Shown here: positions 32,001 through 37,267 of the stretch, one piece after another
How the letters are laid out: the number at the start of each line of letters is the position of its first letter
How positions within the stretch are numbered: position 1 is the first letter of the stretch
From: Neoarius graeffei
Taxonomy: Eukaryota > Chordata > Actinopteri > Siluriformes > Ariidae
DNA length: 64,000 nt
Assembly (NCBI RefSeq): GCF_027579695.1
Contig: NC_083569.1
Span: 69,028,649-69,092,648 of the forward strand
Direction of reading: 5' to 3'
Notes under the pieces: model-generated
What the model saw: only the letters and a program-made list of their open reading frames with translations
What the model was told of the DNA's origin: nothing
The model's database searches: none
Position numbers and translations under genes: made by a program

Positions 32001-34879
32001 ATAAACCCGACAACTATTATGAGTCGGAGAGTCAGTTAGTGTGCAAAGTCAGTAAACACATCACAGACCAAGAGCCTTCAGGATACCCAGGAGCTACTCC
32101 ACAAAGAGAATATAGCAGTTTGGTTTCATTGGAATACCGTATGTAATGAGTAAAACACAACAGGGCATGCTGATTTAGGAAAACGAACAAAGACAGGGCG
32201 GTGTGATGTCCTGAGCCCAACATGAAGCAGAGTTACTGTTGTCACCACAAAGCTGATTATTTCTCAATAACGTGTGGAACATCTGTAAACAGATTAGTTC
32301 CTCTTTTCATTTACTTTATAGGAGGTATGAATTGTCAATCCCCTGACAGTCGTGACGGTGGTGTAGTGGTTAGCGCTGTCGCCTCACAGCAAGAAGGTCC
32401 TGGTCCAAGGTCGAGCCCCGTGGCCGGCGAGGGCCTTTCTGTGCGGAGTTTGCATGTTCTCCCCGTGTCCGCGTGGGTTTCCTCTGGGTGCTCCGGTTTC
32501 CCCCACAGTCCAAAGACATGCAGGTTAGGATAACTGGTGACTCTAAATTGACCGTAGGTGTGAATGTGAGTGTGAATGGTTGTCTGTGTCTATGTGTCAG
32601 CCCTGTGATGACCTGGCGACTTGTCCAGGGTGTACCCCGCCTTTCGCCCGTAGTCAGCTGGGATAGGCTCCAGCTCGCCTGTGACCCTGTAGAACAGGAT
32701 AAAGCGGCTAGAGATGATGAGATGAGAATGAATGAGATGAGGTTTCAAACTGTGGTCACCCTCTTCAGATGCCAGATAAGCTTCAGTTTTCTCCAAATTA
32801 CCTTTTTCTTTTGATTATTATGACAGCAATTGGTCGTGTATGCACCTCCATAGTTTATAAAGTGCAATAACAGTAGCAGCTTTTTTTAATGTTTTTTTTC
32901 TTAATGGTGTGATGTATGCCTAATTTTCAGTACTTTCTCTTAGTTTAAAAAACAAAGGAAAAAAATTTCCTTTGTCAGCTGGTGCTGACAAATTGATACG
33001 CACAAGATTCAGTAAAACGCGACTACACGCTCTCTACTTATAAATGCGTGACAAAATGAATAGATACGCGATATCACTCTCATGCCCAAAAAGTGGATGT
33101 GTGACAGACAGATAAAAAACGCGTATTATCGCGTATTACGCGCCCTAGATTAGGCTCTGTAATATCGTGAAACGGTAAAAAGTGATACACACATGAGGTT
33201 GGCTTGTTATGACGTTGTTAAAAATGTCGAAATGTTAGAACATTTGCAAGATTTTTTTTTGCCCGTTAGCAGTATTAGTTCAGTACTGCAGTATCTGGAT
33301 TGAGATTAAAGTATCGGAGTAACGACACTGCTCTATCTAACATCATGGTAGCCGTGGCGTCTTAAAAGTCTTAAAAAAGTCTTAAATTTAATATTCCAAA
33401 ATTAAGGACTTAAAAAGTCTTAAATTGCTTTGCCCAAGTCTTAATTTTTTTAAACAAAGGTCTTTAATTTACTCATACTATTCTACAATGTGAAAACGTG
33501 GGTTTTGCGTAACATCAGTGAATTTCTTGGAGTATGCGCAAAGAAAGAAACAATATTGATACATTTTTGCGCCGGCGCAATCGCCGGAGTCCGTGGTGGA
33601 GAGGAGACTCTGCGAATCGCAGCATGGGGAAGTGTCGTTTTAATCAGCAGTGGCTTTCAGATGAAAGATATCGTGATTGGGTGAGGGAGGTTCCTGGAAG
33701 CGACGTTGAAGCAAGATGCTGTGTTTGTCAAAAGACCTTCAAGTTGTCCACTATAGGTCATTTCGCTTTAGAGTCTCACATGAAGAGCTCAAAGCACATT
33801 GCATCTGCCCTCCACCGCCACCAGCCCATCGCTCAGTTCTGCACGGTTCAATCTCCGAATGCACCTGGAGTTGGCACTAGCACCACTGTCGAACGTCAGC
33901 AGCATCAGCCAAGCCAGACATCATCGGCGAGGCTAGCAACAACACAAGGGCCGAGCAGTGGCATGATGGGTGTCGGTGGAACCCCGACACTTCGGGCAGA
34001 GGTGCTCTGGATTTTAAAAACAATTACGGAACACCACTCGTACAGCTCGAATGAGGGCATAAGCGAACTCTTTAAGGCTATGTTCCCAGACTCGGAAATC
34101 GCTACAACATTCTCCTGTGGAAAAAACAAAACATCTTACATAACAAAATTCGGTCTTGCTTGTCTTGAATGTGAAGATTTGACAAGCAATGCACATAATG
34201 ACTTTTAAGTATATAACCTTTATAATAAAAGTATTTTTACATTATTGGGAATTTGATCTGGTGTGCTACGACCGCATAATGGGTGCGATGTAGGTCTTAA
34301 TTCTCATTTAAGTGGTCTTAAAAGGTCTTAAATTTATGGTGGTCAAACCTGGGGAAACCCTGAACATCTATCATGATGCTAAAATCGAAAATCTATCTAG
34401 CTTGAATGATCTGTGACCCGTTCGAGTTTTTAATTACTGTTGTATTTTCTTGAGTGTTAATCGGCTCTATGGCCGTCAGTGTCTCATCAGCTTCCATCAT
34501 GCAGCCCAGAACCACACACACTGAAGACAAATCTGTTCTGTGTTTTTTCCTTTCATTGCAGGGATGCGTGGGCTGTAAATCTCCTCCTTCAGTGCCTCCT
34601 GCTGCGCCCTTTGATGTGGAGATCCATGAGATGGAGTTGTGCAGTGTGCTCGATGTGACAGAAGATGGCGCCACCGGTGAGAAACGCACGCAGCTAGACA
34701 CAGCCATGGATGACCGAGAGGCAGACGGAGAGGCACAGGATCATATCGACGAGGAAGGGAAAGGACGGGAGAGAACGATGAGACAGGTCATCGATCAGGA
34801 AATGGCAGCTGAGGAACAGGAAGTTACCTCACAAATGGAGGACGAAGAGGAAAAAGGAGGCCGTGATATGCTGATATGA
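2301..34879 (+). CDS. per1: PERIOD circadian clock protein, PER1-like (partial, 15 exons)
   Basis: Negative limb of the vertebrate clock: PER proteins bind CRY, enter the nucleus and repress CLOCK:BMAL1. Exons: 2301-2502, 4164-4346, 4570-4755, 7509-7662, 12038-12281, 17152-17260, 17391-17529, 19371-19489, 19675-19821, 22502-22840, 26024-26862, 27140-27332, 28213-28405, 29875-30025, 34562-34879. Every junction is GT-AG and phase-consistent; the sum is 3516 nt (1171 codons plus stop). In order: PAS-A, PAS-B with PAC (to about residue 241), a Ser-rich GYGSL region, a casein-kinase-1 site region ([11 protein letters not shown]), a Pro-rich segment, a basic nuclear signal, [12 protein letters not shown], a Ser/Gly repeat, and the conserved C-terminal region with WLLMAN and MMTYQ. 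N-terminal exons are outside the window. PER1 rather than PER2 or PER3 is judged from the [20 protein letters not shown] block followed by [13 protein letters not shown]. Fish often carry two PER1 copies; which this is cannot be told. Confidence 0.95.
2697..3449 (+). pseudogene. Transposon ORF N-terminus interrupted by MITE
   Basis: From ATG 2697 the frame gives [17 protein letters not shown] before the MITE at 2794. After the [20 protein letters not shown] and [11 protein letters not shown] follow in a shifted frame and end at a TGA. The order (sequence like YLxGRAKxRYxEK, then GxDPY, then YPDIxxYLV) matches, from memory, the N-terminus of proteins widespread in fish genomes that often carry a YqaJ-type nuclease domain; that domain itself is not seen here. 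Two breaks (insertion and frameshift) make it a pseudogene. Confidence 0.4.
2794..3320 (+). mobile_element. Tc1-type MITE (CACTACCGTTC family), copy 1
   Basis: Inverted ends CACTACCGTTCAAAAGTTTG and their complement, with TA on both sides (2792-2793, 3321-3322). 527 bp, non-coding. Two further copies lie at 30080-31942 and 45112-45639. The TA target and end sequence place it with Tc1/mariner derivatives. Confidence 0.85.
4164..4346 (+). CDS. per1: PER1 exon: PAS-A end and linker to PAS-B
   Basis: Acceptor CCCTCCAG, donor GTAAGA. It reads [10 protein letters not shown], then [10 protein letters not shown], then [14 protein letters not shown], all conserved PER blocks. Phase 1 at both ends. 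Confidence 0.95.
4570..4755 (+). CDS. per1: PER1 exon: PAS-B core
   Basis: Reads [20 protein letters not shown], then [18 protein letters not shown] and HPEDRPMM, the PAS-B core used for PER dimer contacts. Phase 1 at both ends; donor GTGAGT is followed by a CT-repeat in the intron. Confidence 0.97.
4764..4850 (+). repeat. CT microsatellite plus transposon fragment
   Basis: A short CT repeat directly after the PER1 donor, then ACACAACAGTCTCTAGAGTT, which also occurs inside the element at 48102-48652. A small fragment of that family. Confidence 0.5.
5378..6454 (-). CDS. Tc1/mariner transposase, open 358-codon frame
   Basis: Cuts and pastes the element at TA sites. The N-terminal half has paired helix-turn-helix regions ([20 protein letters not shown], then a GRK-type basic linker and a second HTH). 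The catalytic DDE triad is visible: D in [10 protein letters not shown] in [11 protein letters not shown] in [11 protein letters not shown], with about 34 residues between the last two. Length is close to the family norm (~340). No internal stop or frameshift is seen, unlike every other Tc1 copy in this window. ATG 6452-6454 is the first in frame. Whether the protein is active cannot be judged, because the left TA is altered. Confidence 0.93.
   Translation of the reverse strand: MTGYKKSILEWQRLSEVKMGRGSPIPLILRQQIVEQYQKGVRQCKIAKSLNISSSTVHNIIKRFRESGRISVRKGQGRKTILGARDLRALRRHCITYRHASVLEITKWAQEYFQRTSSVNTIHRAIRRCQLKLYSSKKKPYLNMIQKRRRLLWAKAHLKWTVAKWKTVLWSDESKFEVLYGNQGRCVIRTKEEKDDPSCYQRSVQKPASLMVWGCISACGMGSLHIWKDTINAERYIQVLEQHMLPSRRRLFQGRPCIFQHDNAKPHTASITASWLRRRRVRVLNWPACSPDLSPIENIWRIIKRKIRQKRPKTVEQLESYIRQEWVNIPIPKLEQLVSSVPRRLQTVVKRKGDVSQW
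6529..6734. mobile_element. piggyBac-type MITE in TTAA
   Basis: 206-bp insert with ends CCTCCTAGGGC and GCCTTAGGAGG as inverted repeats. It is flanked by TTAA at 6525-6528 and 6735-6738, while related Tc1 copies lack this insert. TTAA duplication and CCT-type ends fit piggyBac derivatives. Non-coding. Confidence 0.85.
7509..7662 (+). CDS. per1: PER1 exon: PAC motif
   Basis: Reads [18 protein letters not shown], then [18 protein letters not shown] and GRHKVRT, the PAC region that completes PAS-B. It starts in phase 1 and ends in phase 2 at GTAAGG. Confidence 0.96.
7811..9150 (-). mobile_element. Decayed Tc1-like element
   Basis: Inverted blocks TTTGGTGCACAAGTT and AACTTGTGCACCAAA (about 7969 and 9127) and GGGTCAAAATTATACAT with its complement. 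Between them the minus strand encodes broken transposase segments including [16 protein letters not shown] (first catalytic Asp). Many stops and frameshifts. It lies in the PER1 intron after the PAC exon. Confidence 0.8.
9941..10318 (+). mobile_element. tRNA-derived SINE, copy 1
   Basis: Head resembles a tRNA gene: A box GTGGTGTAGTCGTTAGCGC and B box GGTTCGAGCCC. Then comes a ~300-bp unrelated body and a GATGA-type tail. Flanked by an 11-bp duplication ATTTGTCACAT (9930-9940 and 10319-10329), showing insertion by target-primed reverse transcription. Confidence 0.92.
10320..10380 (+). repeat. Fish LINE 3' tail-like fragment
   Basis: TTGTACAGAGTACGACATGCAATGAAATG resembles the short 3' tail motif of fish non-LTR elements. 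It also received the SINE insertion. No coding part remains. Confidence 0.35.
10766..11745 (+). mobile_element. MITE family B, copy A, interrupted by a SINE
   Basis: Begins near AACAGTTATTC and ends near CCAGTGAATGTGGATGGAATAA. The interior matches 15205-15748 over ~550 bp, for example TTGGTTCAGCAACA followed by CTCCGCCATTTTG. The ends share a short inverted TTATTCCA. A SINE (11030-11410) is inserted in the middle. Class unknown. Confidence 0.65.
11030..11410 (-). mobile_element. tRNA-derived SINE, copy 2
   Basis: Same family as 9941-10318, reverse orientation, with the tRNA-like head at the right end. Flanked by GATAATAAT at 11021-11029 and 11411-11419. Inserted in MITE family B copy A. Confidence 0.9.
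12038..12281 (+). CDS. per1: PER1 exon: post-PAS region with Ser-rich GYGS motif
   Basis: Reads [11 protein letters not shown], then [15 protein letters not shown], then [17 protein letters not shown]. The GYGSL stretch resembles the beta-TrCP phospho-degron region known in PER2-type proteins; use here is inferred. Ends in phase 0. Confidence 0.93.
12282..13450. other. PER1 intron, no recognised feature
   Basis: No exon, RNA gene or clear transposon. A short GATTA repeat at 13284-13302, followed by a LINE-tail-like stretch, is the only structure seen. Confidence 0.5.
13461..14098 (+). mobile_element. Short hAT-like element
   Basis: Flanked by ACAGTACC (13453-13460) and GCAGTACC (14099-14106), an 8-bp duplication with one mismatch, as expected for hAT. 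Ends are AGGCTTTCGTCT and, reversed, AGGGTTTTTTCT. It carries an ORF at 13853-14167 beginning [19 protein letters not shown] then ITSFFF, like the basic N-terminus of fish hAT/ZMYM-type transposases. The rest of the transposase is absent. Confidence 0.6.
14301..14460 (-). repeat. LINE 3' end with GATTA repeat
   Basis: About 17 tandem GATTA units (14307-14393), then AAAACTTTATTGATCCCTTT and GGGAGGGTTCCCTCAGGGAA. On the minus strand this reads as a fish CR1/Rex-type 3' end (ATCAATAAAG) followed by its short-unit tail. Only the end of the LINE is present. Confidence 0.6.
14795..15175 (-). mobile_element. tRNA-derived SINE, copy 3
   Basis: Same family. Flanked by GTACTGTAA at 14786-14794 and 15176-15184; the target was the right end of the CAGTACC MITE. 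Confidence 0.92.
15205..15748 (+). mobile_element. MITE family B, copy B
   Basis: Uninterrupted copy matching 10766-11745 without its SINE. Starts AACAGTTATTCCATGAAATC and ends near GTGAATGTGAATAGAATAA. Non-coding. Confidence 0.65.
16197..16370 (+). CDS. THAP-type zinc-binding fragment
   Basis: 57 codons beginning [19 protein letters not shown], then [16 protein letters not shown]. This is the CxxxxC...FP...W spacing of the first half of a THAP DNA-binding domain; the later C-x2-H pair is not in frame before the stop. Probably exon 1, or the decayed start, of the transposase of the surrounding element. Confidence 0.6.
   Translation: MVNRCIVGGCSNTNLDGISTHRFPKDRTMREKWERLVYTGCALKPCKARTACWRFRR
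16510..16961. mobile_element. 452-bp foldback element (giant hairpin)
   Basis: Two arms of ~220 bp are near-perfect inverted copies, meeting at a GC-rich centre (GTTTGCGCAGCTTTCGCGCA, about 16728-16747). Outer ends are CAGGGATGCAAACGG and its complement, with ATATTA on both sides (16504-16509, 16962-16967). The right arm has ~14 extra bases near 16824. The CAGGG end suggests a hAT derivative, but the visible duplication is only 6 bp. Confidence 0.75.
17152..17260 (+). CDS. per1: PER1 exon ([11 protein letters not shown])
   Basis: Small exon after CTCTGAGCAG reading [19 protein letters not shown] and [10 protein letters not shown], a conserved PER block. The ATG is internal to the frame, not a start. 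Ends in phase 1. Confidence 0.93.
17391..17529 (+). CDS. per1: PER1 exon ([13 protein letters not shown])
   Basis: Follows the previous exon after a 130-bp intron. The end of the exon, [13 protein letters not shown], is strongly conserved in PER1/PER2; the first half is variable. Ends in phase 2. Confidence 0.92.
17822..18805 (+). mobile_element. Tc1 element, 3' half missing
   Basis: Left end CAGTGGTGCTCGAAAGTTTG preceded by TA (17820-17821), the ~200-bp inverted repeat and the first two thirds of a transposase gene. Similarity stops near 18805, and the right half and right end are absent, so it is a truncated copy. Confidence 0.88.
18170..18815 (+). pseudogene. Tc1 transposase, truncated
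   Basis: The long frame covers the helix-turn-helix region ([20 protein letters not shown]), the GRPTKI linker, the second DNA-binding region, and [15 protein letters not shown], where the family has D in WTDET or WSDET; here N replaces the first catalytic Asp. The frame runs to [12 protein letters not shown], after which it is lost, so catalytic D2 and E are missing. The normal start (ATGGCACGAACA at 18189) is out of frame because of a small deletion. Confidence 0.88.
18806..19370. other. PER1 intron with GTTT microsatellite
   Basis: A poly-T/GTTT repeat at about 19178-19213 and a T-rich, G-rich stretch near 18960-19060. No gene or named transposon seen. Confidence 0.45.
19371..19489 (+). 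CDS. per1: PER1 exon (YLESCN..KRKC)
   Basis: Continues the conserved block as [15 protein letters not shown], then a Ser/Thr/Asp-rich stretch ([10 protein letters not shown]). Acceptor GGCTATAG, donor GTAATT. Phase 2 in, phase 1 out. Confidence 0.92.
19588..19640 (+). repeat. TG microsatellite
   Basis: About 25 TG units, ending ~35 bases upstream of the PER1 exon at 19675. Likely length-polymorphic. Confidence 0.9.
19675..19821 (+). CDS. per1: PER1 exon: casein-kinase-1 site region
   Basis: Encodes [18 protein letters not shown] followed by [11 protein letters not shown]. In mammalian PER2 the Ser in the equivalent KAESV is the familial advanced sleep phase priming site for CK1. A long TG repeat sits just upstream of the CTAG acceptor. 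Confidence 0.95.
20515..21440 (+). pseudogene. Tc1 transposase relic
   Basis: Begins [20 protein letters not shown], parallel to the intact copy at 5378-6454. The frame then breaks: a TGA after ISVCKRQG, another after PASVMV, then further stops. The first Asp region reads PRSDESKVE. It cannot make a transposase. Confidence 0.85.
21564..21937 (-). mobile_element. tRNA-derived SINE, copy 4
   Basis: Same family, inserted in the Tc1 relic. Flanks TGCCCCGTACCA (21552-21563) and TGCCCCATACCA (21938-21949) form a 12-bp duplication with one mismatch. Confidence 0.92.
22502..22840 (+). CDS. per1: PER1 exon: Pro-rich and Gly-rich segment
   Basis: Starts with DIVMEEAP, then a run of eight Pro within a ~25-residue Pro-rich tract, a short Gly-rich basic tract ([13 protein letters not shown]), then [20 protein letters not shown] and FRDLSQLR, conserved in PER1. 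The low-complexity part is variable among vertebrates. Confidence 0.92.
22841..23914. other. PER1 intron, no recognised feature
   Basis: No exon, repeat or transposon could be supported in this stretch. Confidence 0.4.
23915..24290 (-). mobile_element. Composite SINE with tRNA-like and 5S rRNA-like parts
   Basis: On the minus strand, 24285-24215 reads GTTGGCCTAGTGGTTAGCGT and later GGTTTCGAGTTC, a tRNA-like A and B box. Further on, 24036-23990 reads GGTTAGTACTTGGACAGGAG then GCTGCCTGGGAAGATCAGAT, very close to the 3' half of 5S rRNA. The two parts are ~180 bases apart in one repeat-like unit. Chimeric 5S/tRNA SINEs are known in vertebrates, normally with 5S first; here the tRNA-like part comes first. 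Confidence 0.55.
24335..24690 (+). repeat. Dispersed repeat of unknown class, copy 2
   Basis: Matches 1730-2135 in order and orientation: GTGTCTCAGAGGAAGCAC, GGTTGG, then GGGAGAAAAAAC. Non-coding. Confidence 0.5.
24715..25110 (+). mobile_element. tRNA-derived SINE variant with a different tail
   Basis: The head is a diverged copy of the tRNA-like SINE (GGTGGTGCAGTGGTTAGCAC, then GGTTTGAGCCC). After GTTAGGTTAAC the body switches to another fish repeat tail containing GCACCTAACCCCCAACTGCT and ending GTGTGACAAATAAAGGCTTC. Head shared, tail different: a second subfamily. Confidence 0.7.
25512..25868 (-). mobile_element. tRNA-derived SINE, copy 5
   Basis: Same family, slightly shortened at the tail. 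Flanks GTCCACTTGAT (25501-25511) and GTCCGCTTGAT (25869-25879) form an 11-bp duplication with one mismatch. Confidence 0.9.
25990..26023 (+). repeat. CT tract serving as PER1 polypyrimidine tract
   Basis: About 15 CT units ending directly at the CAG acceptor of the exon starting at 26024. It doubles as microsatellite and splice signal. Confidence 0.8.
26024..26862 (+). CDS. per1: PER1 large exon: nuclear signal and Pro-rich region
   Basis: An 839-nt exon preceded by a long CT tract that serves as the polypyrimidine tract. It begins with a basic stretch ([13 protein letters not shown]) in the place of the PER nuclear localisation signal, then a Pro/Ser-rich region, [12 protein letters not shown], and [19 protein letters not shown]. 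Ends in phase 0. Confidence 0.95.
27140..27332 (+). CDS. per1: PER1 exon: Ser/Gly repeat
   Basis: Reads [30 protein letters not shown], then a run of Ser-Gly dipeptides. PER1 proteins carry this repeat, often compared with the Thr-Gly/Ser-Gly tract of insect PER. Ends in phase 1. Confidence 0.94.
27509..27878 (-). mobile_element. tRNA-derived SINE, copy 6
   Basis: Same family. Flanked by a perfect 12-bp duplication ATCATAGTAACT (27497-27508 and 27879-27890), suggesting a fairly recent insertion. Confidence 0.93.
28213..28405 (+). CDS. per1: PER1 exon: conserved C-terminal region
   Basis: Reads [19 protein letters not shown], then [19 protein letters not shown] and MMTYQLP. Close to the CRY-binding end of PER proteins. 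Phase 1 in, phase 2 out. Confidence 0.95.
28513..29757. mobile_element. TTAA-flanked element (Kolobok-like)
   Basis: TTAA at 28509-28512 and 29758-29761. Ends AGGGGAACCGAAGG and, reversed, AGGGGAACTGAATC are inverted repeats. 1245 bp with no long coding frame of known type. Inside are a patch resembling a common fish MITE (ACTATATAGT-type, 28795-28880) and a repeat-rich block at 29090-29440. AGGGGAAC ends in TTAA are typical of Kolobok derivatives in fish. Confidence 0.7.
29875..30025 (+). CDS. per1: PER1 exon: CRY-binding region, first part
   Basis: Reads [20 protein letters not shown] and [16 protein letters not shown], matching the AMQKxQPRF block of the PER CRY-binding domain. Ends in phase 0. 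Confidence 0.94.
30403..30604. repeat. 202-bp nested palindrome
   Basis: From CTAGTTTACTGTAATTA to its complement TAATTACAGTAAACTAG. Arms of ~75 bp are almost identical, and each arm holds its own smaller palindrome (GGCAGCTATTTACACCGGAT and onward, 38 bp). The centre is very GC-rich (CTCCGGCCGGCCGC). Confidence 0.85.
30601..30834 (-). CDS. THAP domain exon
   Basis: Reads [20 protein letters not shown], then [18 protein letters not shown] and LCSDHFVGG. CxxxC, SFYRIP, W and C-x2-H are the THAP zinc ligands and core. About 10-12 residues are missing between W and C compared with usual spacing. A GTAAGA donor directly follows VGG (near 30656), so this is probably exon 1 of a spliced transposase and the remaining codons read into an intron. 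Confidence 0.65.
   Translation of the reverse strand: MFIFSKTSIMPLCCCAPGCSNHQQTRQGLSFYRIPVDADRRRRWIAAYQRLCSDHFVGGKTNKISQKRHYIAVNIPF
30977..31633. mobile_element. PIF/Harbinger-type MITE
   Basis: 657 bp with ends GGCCAAGTTTACATTAGACC and, reversed, GGTGGGGTTTACATTAGACC, flanked by TAA at 30974-30976 and 31634-31636. The uninterrupted MITE copies have one TAA at this site. A 3-bp TAA target and GG ends fit PIF/Harbinger. No transposase. Confidence 0.8.
32351..32730 (+). mobile_element. tRNA-derived SINE, copy 7
   Basis: A box GTGGTGTAGTGGTTAGCGC and a B-box region altered by a small duplication (GGTCCTGGTCCAAGGTCGAG). Tail GATGATGAGATGAGA. Target duplication not clear. Confidence 0.88.
32731..33349. 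other. PER1 intron, no recognised feature
   Basis: A/T-rich with several T runs and a patch of CG-containing motifs (GCGTATTATCGCGTATTACG, near 33120). No gene or transposon identified. Confidence 0.4.
33350..34372 (+). mobile_element. hAT-like element carrying a BED-type finger ORF
   Basis: Both sides contain subterminal repeats built on GTCTTAAA, in opposite orientation (33359-33426; 34290-34335). The right end reversed reads CAGGGTTTCCCCAG, a hAT-like terminus. The left end and target duplication are unclear. Only the start of a transposase is present. Confidence 0.55.
33624..34208 (+). CDS. hAT transposase N-terminal part with BED-type zinc finger
   Basis: From [17 protein letters not shown], then [31 protein letters not shown]. 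The C-x2-C...H-x-H pattern with ESHMKSSKH is the BED-like finger at the start of many fish hAT-derived proteins. A Gln/Ser/Thr linker and a helical region ([18 protein letters not shown]) follow, then a stop. The catalytic RNase H-like domain is absent. ATG 33624 is chosen because the conserved MGKC start lies there, though the frame opens earlier. Confidence 0.65.
   Translation: MGKCRFNQQWLSDERYRDWVREVPGSDVEARCCVCQKTFKLSTIGHFALESHMKSSKHIASALHRHQPIAQFCTVQSPNAPGVGTSTTVERQQHQPSQTSSARLATTQGPSSGMMGVGGTPTLRAEVLWILKTITEHHSYSSNEGISELFKAMFPDSEIATTFSCGKNKTSYITKFGLACLECEDLTSNAHNDF
34562..34879 (+). CDS. per1: PER1 last exon: CRY-binding end and acidic tail
   Basis: Begins GCVGCKSPP, where mammalian PER1 has ACVDC, a Cys pair near the CRY/zinc interface. 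The rest is Glu/Asp-rich and ends at TGA 34877-34879. The 4.5-kb intron before it is filled with nested transposons. Confidence 0.92.
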   Translation, partial: GCVGCKSPPSVPPAAPFDVEIHEMELCSVLDVTEDGATGEKRTQLDTAMDDREADGEAQDHIDEEGKGRERTMRQVIDQEMAAEEQEVTSQMEDEEEKGGRDMLI

Positions 34880-36103
34880 AACTGTTTAGCCCACGACTGG
34901 TTGGGAACATGACTGCATACTTACAGCTGATGATGTCATCAGTGGGATAACGACGAAAGCACTTACACTAGTACTTTTTTCCGCCAGCAGCGGGAGGAAA
35001 AGGACGCGAGCACTAACGGCCAAGCGTACTGACTTTTGGGCACAATTTTCTTTCTCGGAAAAGATGTAAACTAGTACAGTATGTTGTGAAGTTTACTAAT
35101 GACACTGTGGAGAATGGGATTACATTGTTAAACTCAAGTAACCCTCAAATTTGTTTTTATATAAGTTTAAAAAAAAAAAAGAGTATTTATTTGCATAGCT
35201 GAATGCAGATCAGTAGTGAGTAAAGCTGCGAAAGCTGACCGATGATGAATGTGAAGGAAAAAAAAAAAAAAGGCCACTTTATTGTAAGACTGTGACACCA
35301 CTGCTCTGCACACTGCCCCGGATCACTTTTACACAACAACGTCATGGATTAGTTCGAGCCTTTCAATTGTTCCGTGCGGCTCCAGCCTTGACAAGTCACC
35401 GGACTGTATGTTGTCATGCAGCTCTGATCAGCTTCGTTACAACAACTCCAGTGTTACGGAAAGATTTATTACAGTAATATTCTATGTAAAAAAAACAAAA
35501 GCGAACGTACGCAGGCTTCGGGTCAGGGTCACTGCCTTTTGCAGATGTTTGATCTGCAGTTTACATGTGCATTTAGGCCAGATTTCACAGGTTGATTTAT
35601 TTTTCTGAAGGTTCGTTGGTATTTTTATACATTACCGGTGTAGTTTCTGTCCACAGGTTTGTACTTGTACTATTTGCAATGTGTGTTTTAATCCATATCG
35701 ATCGTCTGTTCATATTTTCTGACATGTTTAATTTCTCCTGTATATACAGAAAAGACCTTGGCATCCTCAGTAACAGAGGTGCATGATGGGTAGGAGAATG
35801 TATGAGCATGGCGGACAGTCACAGGACATCGAAAACACACCCTGGTGCCCGTGTGGTCCCGTTTTCACTCGCGTCTCGCTTTAGTTATACGTGCTTGGCA
35901 ATCGGAGAAGAAAATGATAGGCTTCGTAAACACCAGTAACTGTGTAAAGAGTGCGTAGGACAGAGCAGACGATCTCTACCATCCTTCTCTTTTCTGTGTC
36001 AGACTGTTTCAATCATGTCGTACTCAGCTTTAGTGGTCTTGAGTGGTTTCTAAGTATTTTTTTGTGAATTTCTTTGTATGGGGGAAAAAAATAAATAAAT
36101 AAA
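34880..36103 (+). other. per1: PER1 3' UTR
   Basis: No coding signal or recognised transposon from the stop codon to the AATAAA cluster. Contains several A-runs and an ATG-rich AT tract. Extent is inferred from the poly(A) signals only. Confidence 0.65.
36090..36103 (+). terminator. per1: PER1 poly(A) signals
   Basis: Three overlapping AATAAA hexamers about 1.2 kb after the PER1 stop codon, followed by an A-rich then T-rich stretch. The natural 3' end of the gene. Confidence 0.7.
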
Positions 36104-37178
36104 ATCAAAACTTTCACCCTTTTACAGCATGGTGACTTTTTTCTCGACAAGTTCACTGCTTGGGTTTTTCAGCATGTTGGATGATCACTGGAAAAGGTCT
36201 CCAGAGCCAGAGTGGAAGTTAAATGTTTTTATTTTAATTGTCCTAAACCTCAGGCTTTTCTCGGCTAAGGCAAGAATGTGGCCTGAGCTTTAAAAAGGTC
36301 CTGACGTGGCCACATGGTGGTTTTTCCTGGCACAAACACTGTGGCATGAGCAACACACACACAAAATTGTCTTGCATTCACGTTTTATTTTTCATGCACA
36401 ATGCATGCGCAAAGAGCGAAATAAAGATGAAAATGATTGTGAGACAGGTTTAATAAGAAGTTTGCTTGTGCCTGTGGTCTTAGTGTGTGTTTTTCTGCCC
36501 AGCTTGAGCCTCGTGTCAGAAGCGTGCAGGTCTCAGACACGGTCCTGAATGAAAGGCTCGGTCACTACTATCACAAAGGAATGAAGTGAATGTACAGAAA
36601 GGGATTAAACCATCAGTCACATTTTTATACTCATGTTCGGTTATGTGGCTGCGCAAAAATGAGTTTCTATATTTGTGGGTTCTTTGTGTTATTCTGAGAG
36701 AGAGAATGAGTGAGGGAGTGAAAGAAGGAGTGAAAGAGGGAGGGCAGGCGTCCAATAGGAAGCATTCGGTCCTTCAGTCTGTGGACTTTCGCTCCCACAT
36801 ACAAACATCAGTATCACTGTTTAAATACTGAGTCCTTGACCATTTAATAAACATTACAGCTAAAATCCAAACACATCATCCCCTCCTCGAATCTCTCTCT
36901 TGCGCGCACACACACACACACACAGCCCTTGATTAGGTGTGTGTTTGGGTGTGAGGGCAGTTATCTTTCCACCATTCCAAAATCAACAGCATCTGGGAGC
37001 CATTCCCAAACTTCCCATTCCTTAACACAGTCTCTCTCTCTCTCTCTCTCATTCCCCCTTGTCCTCTTCTCAATCCCCCTTTCACGTAGCCACCCTGCTC
37101 CTTCTCCACGCCCCTACAGTCTCTTCCTGTCCTGCGTCCTCATGCTCTGTCTTCGTCCTCTCTTCTCTGAAAGGCAGG
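36104..37178. other. Intergenic region between PER1 and PCOLCE
   Basis: About 1.1 kb holding CA and CT microsatellites (36908-36923, 37031-37050). The PCOLCE promoter must lie here, but no TATA box or other site could be named with confidence. Confidence 0.5.
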
Positions 37179-37267
37179 ATGAGGGGTGGTGTGTGTGTGT
37201 GGTATGTGGGCCTCCTGGTTTTGGGGTTGCGATGGGTGCAAGGACAAAGTCAAACCAACTTCACAAG
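37179..37267 (+). CDS. pcolce: PCOLCE exon 1: signal peptide
   Basis: [20 protein letters not shown] then [10 protein letters not shown]: hydrophobic core followed by a plausible cleavage site after VQG. QxxxNxTRP matches the start of mature PCOLCE. ATG 37179 is the only in-frame start giving a signal peptide. Donor GTGCGT, phase 2. Confidence 0.85.

Noticed and set aside
10029-32814. Conserved protein-like frames of ~85-110 codons (with [19 protein letters not shown]) occurring many times
   Set aside because: They are translations of the tRNA-derived SINE; the similarity is due to the repeat, not a protein family.
35292-35786. Short frames in the PER1 3' UTR as an extra gene
   Set aside because: No family match, no splice sites, and position fits untranslated sequence.
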